Source: Comamonadaceae bacterium (lineage in GTDB: Bacteria > Pseudomonadota > Gammaproteobacteria > Burkholderiales > Burkholderiaceae_C). From it: DNA of 6,154 nt. Below are positions 1 through 5,493 of this stretch, piece by piece. Below the pieces are notes generated by a model, which worked only from the letters and a program-made list of their open reading frames with translations, was not told the DNA's origin and made no database searches. Both the position numbers and the translations under genes were made by a program. Position 1 is the first letter of the stretch. The number at the start of each line of letters is the position of its first letter. The stretch spans positions 1 through 6,154 of the forward strand of contig CANGOY010000125.1 of the NCBI GenBank assembly GCA_947455585.1, given 5' to 3'.

Positions 1-19
1 AGAGCAGGCGTTTTTTCAT
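1..19 (-). CDS. Start of an unidentified protein, probably exported (partial)
   Basis: On the minus strand an ATG at 19-17 overlaps the TGA stop (18-16) of the upstream membrane HTH gene in an ATGA arrangement, which usually means translational coupling. Six codons are visible before the window ends, reading M-K-K-R-L-L. A lysine/arginine-rich start followed by leucines fits the beginning of a signal peptide or membrane anchor, but six residues cannot prove it. There is no clear Shine-Dalgarno sequence, which fits a start dependent on the upstream gene. The product cannot be named. It could also be a chance ATG. Confidence 0.4.
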
Positions 20-471
20 GTTGATTTGCAAACATAAGAAAGTTTCGGCGGTGGCGAGGGTAGGGTGTAGAGCAAAGGCATGGCCACTGCCACAAGCAAG
101 AAAACCATCACCACAAAGATCAGCAGGATTTTGAAGAATTCGGGTGAGTCTGGAAATTTGGTTTTGGGCGGTGCTGCTTGTTCAAACTTGACGCGGGGCA
201 GTTGCAGTCCCGCACCAGCGCCCACCGCACGTGAACGAAACACGTTCACCACAGGCATGCCGTTGGCTTGTGCACCGCTCAAGGTGGCGGCCACTTTTAA
301 CGCCGCTTGCAGCTTCATCTCTGGTGTGGCGAATTGGCCGTGCGCGCCGGCTTCGAGCTCACGCACCTGTGCTTCGGTGAGTCCACATAAACGTGCGACA
401 CGCGCTTGGTCGAGCTTGCAGATAGCCCTGAGGCGAAGCATGGCTTGGGGGTCGATCAGGTCTGCGTTCAT
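16..471 (-). CDS. Membrane-anchored XRE-family helix-turn-helix protein (RodZ-like layout)
   Basis: This is a 151-residue protein. Residues about 8-45 look like a Cro/C1 (XRE) helix-turn-helix: helices around 22-29 (DQARVARL) and 33-40 (EAQVRELE) flank a G-L-T turn, followed by an E-x-G end. Residues about 60-110 form a polar, probably flexible linker. Residues about 115-137 form one strongly hydrophobic segment (ILLIFVVMVF...), leaving about 14 residues on the far side. With no signal peptide, the expected topology is N-inside, placing the HTH in the cytoplasm. The layout recalls RodZ, but the protein is much shorter and lacks a periplasmic domain. The HTH may therefore bind DNA at the membrane or serve as a protein-contact module. 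Its stop overlaps the next gene as ATGA. No good ribosome site precedes the ATG at 471, the first start in frame. I do not recognise a named family. Confidence 0.75.
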   Translation of the reverse strand: MNADLIDPQAMLRLRAICKLDQARVARLCGLTEAQVRELEAGAHGQFATPEMKLQAALKVAATLSGAQANGMPVVNVFRSRAVGAGAGLQLPRVKFEQAAPPKTKFPDSPEFFKILLIFVVMVFLLVAVAMPLLYTLPSPPPKLSYVCKST

Positions 472-505
472 GTGTTTTACGAAGGTTGATGCCTATAGCT
501 TTGAT

Positions 506-531
506 GTACTTTTCGTACGCCAGAAAGCGTA
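506..531. repeat. Small inverted repeats in the divergent intergenic region
   Basis: Two short dyads overlap here: GTAC (506-509) and GTAC (515-518) around TTTTC, and TACGC (516-520) paired with GCGTA (527-531) around CAGAAA. They lie 35-60 bases upstream of the HTH-membrane gene start. They could be operator half-sites or a weak hairpin in its leader. Short repeats of this size also occur by chance. Confidence 0.3.
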
Positions 532-553
532 TAGACCGTGTTGTTGATTCTGA

Positions 554-567
554 TGACAATATTGTCA
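554..567. promoter_or_regulatory. 14-base perfect palindrome, candidate operator of the TetR-like regulator
   Basis: The sequence TGACAATATTGTCA is a perfect 14-base palindrome. It lies 42 bases before the TetR-like start (610) and 82 bases from the divergent HTH gene start (471). Regulators of the TetR family usually bind palindromes of about 14-20 bases next to their own gene and repress themselves, so autoregulation is a natural reading. ATGACA (553-558) and TTGTCA (562-567) inside it each resemble a -35 element, but I see no convincing -10 at the right distance. The link to this regulator is inferred from position only. Confidence 0.5.
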
Positions 568-609
568 GATTTCTCAATTAAACAGCCGCTGACTCATTTT
601 AAATTTTCG

Positions 610-1218
610 ATGAATTTCCAAAAAATCAAAGAAAGCGACGAAGTTGAGTTGCCGGTGTTGTTGAAGAATCGGCTCGTCAGCTTGGTGCTTTACACCAAAG
701 AAAAAATAGAGTCTGGCCACTTTGATGCACTGAGCTTGGCGCAAATCGCCAAAGACAACCGCATGACCATTCCTCAGTTGATGGAGTTTGGCTTCACCAA
801 AGCAAATTTGGTGTGTCATGTGGTCGTGGCTGAAAACGAAATCCTCATCAAGAAGCTGATGGGACTTGACCTCGCCACGATGGGTACCTCACTCACCGAG
901 CAAGTCAAAGCCTATGTCTTGCAGATGTACCAACACGACTTAAAGCAATTGGCGTTTCATACAGCCATTCAACCGTATGCATGGACTTGGTCTGTGGTCG
1001 ACGAAGCACGTGTGACCAACCAAGCCATGAAGTTCATGACGCCTGTCTACATCGCTTTACACGCGCACGGTTTTGCGCATGTAGATGCACGCTGCCAAGC
1101 CCTGTGGGCGCTGTATCTGCAAGGTTTGCGTGTCGCAGCACTGGGCAAAGGCCGTGCGAGCGACTGTTTAGCAGCTATCACCCCTTCACTTGAATTCATC
1201 ACAGAAAGCAAAAAATGA
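610..1218 (+). CDS. Divergent TetR/AcrR-like transcriptional regulator
   Basis: With the start at 610 the product has 202 residues, the normal TetR-family length. Residues about 10-80 follow the family's N-terminal DNA-binding layout: a first helix (LLKNRLVSLVLYTKEKI), then L-S-L-A-Q-I-A-K-D-N, a turn and recognition helix (MTIPQLMEF), then F-T-K-A-N-L in place of the usual F-x-S-K-E-x-L. The recognition helix lacks the common tyrosine pair, so this is a divergent member. The rest is helical with many aromatic residues, as expected for a ligand and dimerisation domain. The frame is open from a GTG at 538 and has an ATG at 553, but those residues do not resemble the family and that start would swallow the palindrome, so 610 is preferred. 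None of the starts has a strong ribosome site. The stop overlaps the bactofilin ATG (ATGA), making the two genes one unit. The ligand is unknown. Confidence 0.7.
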   Translation: MNFQKIKESDEVELPVLLKNRLVSLVLYTKEKIESGHFDALSLAQIAKDNRMTIPQLMEFGFTKANLVCHVVVAENEILIKKLMGLDLATMGTSLTEQVKAYVLQMYQHDLKQLAFHTAIQPYAWTWSVVDEARVTNQAMKFMTPVYIALHAHGFAHVDARCQALWALYLQGLRVAALGKGRASDCLAAITPSLEFITESKK

Positions 1219-1550
1219 ACAACCCAAACGACATGACCAAAGAGAACAGCATCTTCATCGGTGAAGGTGTGGTGTTCAGTGGTTCCATCAAGGCGCCGAA
1301 TCAAGCCATCATTTCTGGCAAGTTCGATGGTGAGCTAGAGGCCCGCGATGTGCTAATCGGTACATCAGGCGTGATGACCGGCAAAACCACGGCGCAGTTT
1401 GTGGACGTCAAAGGCGAGTTGAACGAAAACGTGACCAGCCGCGAATTGCTGATTGTGCGAGGCACAGGCCGCGTGCGCGGCACTGTGACGTATGGCGAGA
1501 TTGAAATCGAGCGCGGTGGTCAGGTCAAAGGCGACATGACCCAGCGCTAA
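1215..1550 (+). CDS. Bactofilin (polymer-forming cytoskeletal protein)
   Basis: This is a 111-residue protein of the bactofilin family (PF04519, formerly DUF583). From about residue 12 to 108 it shows the repeating short-strand pattern of a bactofilin beta-helix, with glycines at regular turns: FSGSI, ISGKFDGEL, VMTGKT, VKGELNENV, VRGTGRVRGTV, VKGDM. Bactofilins form filaments without nucleotides and scaffold cell-shape, polar or envelope machinery. The flanks are short (about 10 residues N-terminal, almost none C-terminal), so this is nearly a bare core domain. The ATG at 1215 overlaps the TetR-like stop; a second ATG at 1233 is also possible. The gene ends seven bases from the convergent fliN stop. 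Its position between a regulator and a flagellar operon hints at a role in flagellar placement or envelope assembly, but that is inference. Confidence 0.9.
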   Translation: MNNPNDMTKENSIFIGEGVVFSGSIKAPNQAIISGKFDGELEARDVLIGTSGVMTGKTTAQFVDVKGELNENVTSRELLIVRGTGRVRGTVTYGEIEIERGGQVKGDMTQR

Positions 1551-1567
1551 TCAGCGGTTAGATTAGC
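1546..1567. terminator. Possible shared hairpin between convergent bactofilin and fliN genes
   Basis: GCTAATC (1546-1552) pairs exactly with GATTAGC (1561-1567) around an eight-base loop, covering the two stop codons of the converging genes. AGCGC (1543-1547) and GCGCT (1573-1577) offer an alternative outer pairing. There is no T-run on either side, so it is not a classic intrinsic terminator. It might slow polymerase or protect 3' ends in both directions. Confidence 0.35.
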
Positions 1568-1971
1568 TTGAGGCGCTCAGAAGAGGGCACCACACGCGTC
1601 AAGCGAACGCCGTAGCGGTCGTTCACCAGCACGATTTCGCCTTGGGCCACGACTGAGTTATTCACCAACAGGTCCAGCGGTTCGCCAGCGATGCGGTCGA
1701 GTTCGACCACGCTGCCTTGGGTGAGGCGCATCAAATCTTTGATTTTGATTTGCGCACGACCCACTTCGATGGACAAGTTCACGACGATGTTTTGCAACAC
1801 CTCGGGGTTGATGTTGCCAGGCATGGTTGGCTTGAAGTCTTCCAAGCTCGGTTCGGCGTCGTCCTCGTGTGCTGCGGCAACAACGTCTTGTGTTTCGTGC
1901 TCGGCGGCTTCAGCAGTCGCTGCTTCGGCTTCGTCGTGTTCTGGGGTTGTGTTTTCTTTTTCGTCGGTCAT
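1558..1971 (-). CDS. fliN: Flagellar motor switch protein FliN
   Basis: FliN forms the lower ring of the flagellar C-ring, helps rotor switching and docks the FliH-FliI export ATPase complex. The 137-residue product has a C-terminal SpoA (surface presentation of antigens) domain at about 58-131. This includes the diagnostic run L-T-Q-G-S-V-V-E-L-D (83-92), then G-E-P-L-D-L-L-V-N (96-104) and A-x-G-E-I-V-L-V-N-D-R-Y-G-V-R (109-123). Residues 1-45 are a strongly acidic, alanine- and glutamate-rich tail, probably disordered and typical of variable FliN N-termini. An AGGA ribosome site (1982-1979) sits seven bases before the ATG. It follows fliM by 14 bases and is the last gene of the leftward operon. 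Confidence 0.96.
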   Translation of the reverse strand: MTDEKENTTPEHDEAEAATAEAAEHETQDVVAAAHEDDAEPSLEDFKPTMPGNINPEVLQNIVVNLSIEVGRAQIKIKDLMRLTQGSVVELDRIAGEPLDLLVNNSVVAQGEIVLVNDRYGVRLTRVVPSSERLKLI

Positions 1972-1985
1972 GATGTATTCCTGTC

Positions 1986-2978
1986 TCAGAGTTTGCCGTG
2001 AACGTGTTCGTGGTCAATTTGCACGGCCACTTGTGAGCCGCGTGTGCCCACATTGACGTGAAAAGCGGGGACGCCATCGGTGCTCATCAGTGCGGTGTCG
2101 TCTTTCTTGAAGAACAACAAATCGCCTTCTTGCAAATGGTTCAAGTGGTGCAGCGTGGTTTTGATTTCACCCATGGTGACTTGCAACTCCAGCTTCGCAT
2201 CGCCCACCGCTGCCGCGAGGTCTTTGCGCCATTTCCTGTCTGACTCTTCGTTGCCTTCGCCACTTTGCACACGGCTGCTGAGCAGTTCGCGCACAGGCTT
2301 CAAGGTGGCGTAGGGGTAGACCAAGTCGATGAAGCCCTTGCCGCCACTGGCGGTGGCATCGGCTTCAAAGCGGCTCAAGACCACCAAGTCGTTTTCGTCG
2401 GCGATTTGTGCGAATTGAGGGTTGATCTCAGAACTCACATGCTCGCATTCGATGGGCATCAACGGACCCCATGCTTCGGTCAACGAGCGGAAGAACACCT
2501 CCAAGATGATCTTGATGATGCGCGTTTCAGTGGGGGTGAACAAACGGCCAGAAGGCAATTCACCCACGCCTCTGCCAAAGCCTCCAAAGAAGCTGTCGAG
2601 CGAGCTAAACACCACATTGGGGTCGATGATGATCACCGAGTTGCCGCGCAAGGGGTTCATGCGAACCATGTTCACGGACAACGGTGCGCGCAGGCCTTTG
2701 AGGTAATCGCCAAACTTCAAAATCTGCACGCGTGTGGGGTTCACACGCGGGCTGGTACGCAGTACTTCGAGCAAGCCAAGGCGGAACAGTCGGATGAAGC
2801 GCTCGTTGATCATGTCGATCGACGAAACGTTCACACCCAAGCTGCTGTCTTCGCTGGCGAGGTCGTGCTTGCGCACCCGCACGCTGTTGTTGAAGCCAGT
2901 GTCGGTCTCGATCGAACCGTCGCGCACGCCTTCCGACAGCGCGGCCAGTTCTTCGTCCGAGAGCAGGTTAGATTTCAT
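1986..2978 (-). CDS. fliM: Flagellar motor switch protein FliM
   Basis: FliM is the middle C-ring protein: it binds phosphorylated CheY at its N-terminus, contacts FliG with its middle domain and joins FliN through its C-terminus. The 330-residue product matches the family length. Residues about 5-17 (L-L-S-D-E-E-L-A-A-L-S-E-G) are the CheY-binding peptide, close to the L-S-Q-A-E-I-D-A-L-L pattern of enteric FliM. Residues about 45-230 form the CheC-like middle domain, with the conserved G-G-F-G-R-G loop at 132-137 that contacts FliG. Residues about 250-322 form the SpoA-type C-terminal domain. All parts look intact. It lies 13 bases after fliL and 14 before fliN. The ribosome site is weak (AGAG), suggesting coupling to fliL translation. 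Confidence 0.98.
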   Translation of the reverse strand: MKSNLLSDEELAALSEGVRDGSIETDTGFNNSVRVRKHDLASEDSSLGVNVSSIDMINERFIRLFRLGLLEVLRTSPRVNPTRVQILKFGDYLKGLRAPLSVNMVRMNPLRGNSVIIIDPNVVFSSLDSFFGGFGRGVGELPSGRLFTPTETRIIKIILEVFFRSLTEAWGPLMPIECEHVSSEINPQFAQIADENDLVVLSRFEADATASGGKGFIDLVYPYATLKPVRELLSSRVQSGEGNEESDRKWRKDLAAAVGDAKLELQVTMGEIKTTLHHLNHLQEGDLLFFKKDDTALMSTDGVPAFHVNVGTRGSQVAVQIDHEHVHGKL

Positions 2979-2991
2979 GTGGACTCTAGGG

Positions 2992-3585
2992 TTACTGCAT
3001 CACGAAAGAGGTGAAGAACACGTCTTCAATGCCGCCGAAGTCTTCGTACTTCATCAGCATTTCGTTCATGACGACTTTGATTTTGGCTGCCAAGTCAGTG
3101 CGGAAGTCAGATTTGGCCACATCGGCTTCGGTGCTTTGACGCATCACGTCTAACACCGCAGAACGAATGGCAAATTCATGCTTCTTGATGTTGTCGAACA
3201 CGCGTGAGTCGTAGTGGGTCATCACGGCCACTTTCACGACCATGATTTTTTTCGAGCTCGTGATGTTGGTCATGAACTCTTTGTCAATTTCCAAATACGT
3301 GTTCTCAAAGCGCGTGGCTTCGGCTTCTTTTTTCACTTTCGCTGGACCTTCAGGTACCGCGTTGTGTGCGTTTTCGGCCTCTTTCTCAAGTTCGTCCACT
3401 TTTTCATGGGCCGCTGCTTCGCTCTTGTGCTCGAAGAAACCAGAGAAATACAAGGTGCCGAACATCACCGACATGACCAAAACGATCACGGATAACACGA
3501 TCACCAAAATCAAAAGAATGGGTTTCTTTTTCTTCGGTTCGCCTTCGACAACTTCTTCTGCCGGTGCTGCTTCTGCTTCTGCCAT
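2992..3585 (-). CDS. fliL: Flagellar basal body-associated protein FliL
   Basis: FliL is a single-pass inner-membrane protein that surrounds or supports the stator units and improves motor torque or swarming. The 197-residue product has a short acidic cytoplasmic tail (1-17), four lysines (18-21), one membrane helix at about 22-47, a charged, coiled-coil-like linker (52-90) and the periplasmic FliL domain (about 92-197). The domain ends in the usual F-x-x-F-V-x-Q style tail (FFTSFVMQ). The lysine patch before the helix gives N-inside topology. A strong ribosome site, AGGAGA at 3596-3591, lies five bases before the ATG. The gene starts 35 bases after fliK, the widest gap in the operon, but I see no separate promoter in that gap. 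Confidence 0.97.
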   Translation of the reverse strand: MAEAEAAPAEEVVEGEPKKKKPILLILVIVLSVIVLVMSVMFGTLYFSGFFEHKSEAAAHEKVDELEKEAENAHNAVPEGPAKVKKEAEATRFENTYLEIDKEFMTNITSSKKIMVVKVAVMTHYDSRVFDNIKKHEFAIRSAVLDVMRQSTEADVAKSDFRTDLAAKIKVVMNEMLMKYEDFGGIEDVFFTSFVMQ

Positions 3586-3620
3586 ATCGTTCTCCTAGTG
3601 TTCAGATTGTCATGCGTAAT

Positions 3621-5378
3621 TTATGCATAGAGGTCAAGCAAGGACGCATTGGCCTTGTTGCGGGTAGAGGTGGCGCTAGAAGCGCTGCCTGTGCCGTTGA
3701 CTTGCGAAGTTGAATTGTCTCTAACTTGGGGCTGCTTACCAGCACCCCCTGAGTTGTTTTGTGGGGTGTTGCCACCGCCTTGGCCCACGTTCACTTGACC
3801 GGCATTAATGCCAAAGTTACCAAGTGCTTCACGCAAACGCTGGCTGCTGTTTTGCAGCAAGTCGCGGGTGAGTGGGTTGTCGGCACGGAAGACGGCGTCG
3901 AGTTTGCCGTCTTTCATCTCAAGTTGAATTTCTACGCCGCCCAAATTCGAGGGGCGCAGCGCAAATTTCATCTTCCATTCGCCATCGCTGAGTTGCTTGT
4001 GCATGCGAGCGGCCATTTCGGTGGCCATCTTGTCGCTCAGCTGATCGTAGACCTCGCTCATGTTTGGCCCCACTGTTGCGGTGGTGGGCGCTGCACTGGT
4101 CGCAGTGTTGCTGCGTGTCAATGCCTGAGCAAAGTTGCTGAAATTGTTGCCTTCGCCTTGCGAGGGTTGTTGGTCAGGGTTACTCTCGTTGCCCGCATCT
4201 TCTGAGAAGCGTGACAAGAGGGCACTCACATCTTGCTCATTCACGCCCGAGCCAAACAGCGACAACATGTCGATGGTGCTTGGCGTGGGAGTGTTGGTTA
4301 CAGCGGTGTTCACTGGCAGTACCGCTGCAGGCAATACCGTGATTTGTAATTGTTGGATCGCTGCCATGTCGGTCGGCGTCAAGCCCGGGATGGTGGGGGC
4401 GATTAAGGTGGATGCCGCAGCAGCCAAGCCTGCGCCAGAAACCGCAGCAGGTTGTTGCGACGACGCATTCATTGTTGCCAATTGCGCGGCTACCGCGCTG
4501 TCAACGGTTGTAGTAGATGTTTGACCGAGGGTTGAGCCATTGAGTGACGTGCCTACGGTAACTTGTAAACCATTGGTCTCATGAGGCAACGTCAGCGGCA
4601 AAACACCTGTTGCTAATTGAGCGCTGGCGTTGTTTGCTGTGCCTGCCAACAACGTAGCAGGCGTGGCCGGTTGTTGTGCCAAAAGGTTTTGAATGGCCGA
4701 CTCGTCCAGTCCCATGGATTTGGCAAAAGCTGCCAAGCTCTCAGGGCTCGGTGCTTTTTGAGGGTCCGTGATGATGCGCATTTGCGGACTTAGTTCCACG
4801 GTTTGAAGTGCTGCTGTATTCGTCAGTGCTGTCGCAGCCGGCGCTTGTGTTGCGGTCTGGGCAGGTGTTACCGCCACCAGGCTTGTCTCGGCTTGGCTTT
4901 GGGGCATTGTGGCGGGGGCAACAGGCGCACCTTGCATCAATCCGGCTAGCAAGGCGTCGACATCGTTGTTCAGTGTTTTGCGTGTGGTGCTTTTAGCGCG
5001 CTCATGCGTGTGCTGAGAGGCAGGGCTGTCCGTCGAGTCGTTTGTGTTGTTTTGATCGGAGCGAGTCTGTCGCGCTTCACCAGATTCACGTGTATCTGTA
5101 TCTGTACCGTTGGTTGCGCGAGGAGGGGCTTCAACTGGACGTGAATCCGGTGTGGGCGCTTGTGGTTCCTCAGGCTGAGGTGCGTCAGCGGCAAGAATTT
5201 GCCGCTGTTGCGGCACCAGCCGTTGCAGTTGGCGCGCCATCACATCTGCGAAATCAAACCCCAAATTTGAGCCCGCAGACGAGTTCACACCTGAACGTGC
5301 GCCTTGCGGCACCGAGTTGGAGGTGTTGTTTGGCACCAGCGGAGCGGGTGGCATTTGGAGATAGCTGGACAGGTTCAT
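3621..5378 (-). CDS. fliK: Flagellar hook-length control protein FliK
   Basis: FliK is a secreted molecular ruler: it measures hook length during export and its C-terminal domain tells FlhB to switch from hook to filament substrates. The product has 585 residues. About 1-435 is low-complexity and rich in Ala, Thr, Gln, Asn and Pro, as in most FliK N-terminal and linker regions. About 440-532 is the Flg_hook domain (PF02120), with L-R-P-S-N-L-G-G-V-E-I-Q-L at 474-486, then L-D-A-V-F-R-A (493-499), L-R-E-A-L (515-519) and G-I-N-A-G-Q-V-N-V (523-531). The last 50 residues are Gly/Ser/Asn-rich. Three similar short amphipathic segments recur in the linker near 136-148, 223-235 and 378-390. It is the first gene of the leftward operon, with a near-consensus sigma-54 promoter about 22 bases before its ATG. 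No strong ribosome site is visible. Confidence 0.95.
   Translation of the reverse strand: MNLSSYLQMPPAPLVPNNTSNSVPQGARSGVNSSAGSNLGFDFADVMARQLQRLVPQQRQILAADAPQPEEPQAPTPDSRPVEAPPRATNGTDTDTRESGEARQTRSDQNNTNDSTDSPASQHTHERAKSTTRKTLNNDVDALLAGLMQGAPVAPATMPQSQAETSLVAVTPAQTATQAPAATALTNTAALQTVELSPQMRIITDPQKAPSPESLAAFAKSMGLDESAIQNLLAQQPATPATLLAGTANNASAQLATGVLPLTLPHETNGLQVTVGTSLNGSTLGQTSTTTVDSAVAAQLATMNASSQQPAAVSGAGLAAAASTLIAPTIPGLTPTDMAAIQQLQITVLPAAVLPVNTAVTNTPTPSTIDMLSLFGSGVNEQDVSALLSRFSEDAGNESNPDQQPSQGEGNNFSNFAQALTRSNTATSAAPTTATVGPNMSEVYDQLSDKMATEMAARMHKQLSDGEWKMKFALRPSNLGGVEIQLEMKDGKLDAVFRADNPLTRDLLQNSSQRLREALGNFGINAGQVNVGQGGGNTPQNNSGGAGKQPQVRDNSTSQVNGTGSASSATSTRNKANASLLDLYA
5186..5207. repeat. Perfect 9-base inverted repeat inside fliK, half-site TTGCCGCTG
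   Basis: CAGCGGCAA (5186-5194) and TTGCCGCTG (5199-5207) are exact reverse complements around the four bases GAAT. In RNA this would be a stable stem-loop early in fliK; in DNA it looks like a protein-binding dyad. It shares TTGCCGC with the dyad in the fliK-flhA control region. It lies about 204 bases downstream of the predicted fliK start of transcription and about 308 upstream of that of flhA, within range for a sigma-54 enhancer. It lies within coding sequence, so codon use alone could have produced part of it. Confidence 0.5.
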
Positions 5379-5410
5379 GGTTGTCTTTAAACGAGTTTGC
5401 CAAGGAGTTA

Positions 5411-5428
5411 AGCAAGAACCGTGACAGG
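5411..5428 (-). promoter_or_regulatory. Near-consensus sigma-54 promoter for the fliKLMN operon
   Basis: On the minus strand, TGTCAC (5426-5421), five bases, then TTGC (5415-5412) match the sigma-54 pattern TGGCAC-N5-TTGC with a single mismatch. The mismatch is in one of the two normally conserved -24 guanines (G at -25 kept, T at -24). Transcription would start near 5400, giving a leader of about 22 bases before the fliK ATG. It continues as TTGCTTAA, exactly as the divergent flhA promoter does. The mismatch makes it a weaker call than its partner. Confidence 0.55.
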
Positions 5429-5435
5429 ACAGTTT

Positions 5436-5454
5436 TTGCCGCAGTTAGCGGAAA
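5436..5454. promoter_or_regulatory. Candidate enhancer-binding-protein site between the divergent sigma-54 promoters
   Basis: TTGCCGCAGTTAGCGGAAA is an imperfect dyad: CCGC (5439-5442) and GCGG (5448-5451) pair around AGTTA, and TT/AA pair outside with one mismatch between. Its centre (5445) lies about 59 bases upstream of the flhA start and 45 from the fliK start. Sigma-54 promoters need an activating ATPase bound nearby, and this is the best dyad in the 49 bases separating the two -24 boxes. The binding protein is unknown; a FleQ, FlrC or FlbD-type regulator is a guess. Confidence 0.4.
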
Positions 5455-5465
5455 GGTGCATTGGT

Positions 5466-5476
5466 GTCAGTTTGAC
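5466..5476. repeat. Small dyad GTCA-N3-TGAC abutting the flhA -24 box
   Basis: GTCA (5466-5469) and TGAC (5473-5476) are exact reverse complements around GTT and end at the base before the flhA sigma-54 promoter. A protein bound here could block or assist polymerase. At four bases per arm it may well be chance. Confidence 0.25.
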
Positions 5477-5493
5477 TTGGCACATCGATTGCT
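5477..5493 (+). promoter_or_regulatory. Sigma-54 (RpoN) promoter of flhA
   Basis: TTGGCACATCGATTGCT matches the sigma-54 consensus at every conserved position: GG at 5479-5480 (-25/-24), GC at 5491-5492 (-13/-12), and exactly five bases between TGGCAC and TTGC. Transcription should begin near 5504, giving a leader of about 64 bases before the flhA ATG at 5568. This places the alternative in-frame ATG at 5502 upstream of the transcript and so rules it out for this promoter. Confidence 0.88.

Noticed and set aside
538..609. N-terminal extension of the TetR-like gene from GTG 538 or ATG 553
   Set aside because: There is no ribosome site, the added residues do not match the family, and it would place the palindromic operator candidate inside the gene.
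2338..2353. TTGCCGC-N5-GCGG in fliM, same spacing as the control-region dyad
   Set aside because: It is explained by Ser-Gly-Gly-Lys codons in a conserved protein, lies far from any promoter, and its outer bases are not symmetric.
2265..3014. Plus-strand 249-residue open frame opposite fliM
   Set aside because: It is antisense to a complete, well-conserved FliM; its His/Gln/Ala-rich composition is typical of a shadow frame and shows no domain.
5211..5226. Sigma-54-like string CGGCAC...TTGC on the plus strand inside fliK
   Set aside because: The spacing is six rather than five bases, it lacks the T before GG, and it is coding sequence far from a gene start.
5383..5398. Minus-strand TTGGCAAACTCGTTTA just before fliK as a second sigma-54 promoter
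   Set aside because: The -12 GC is absent (TA in its place), and transcription would begin inside fliK.
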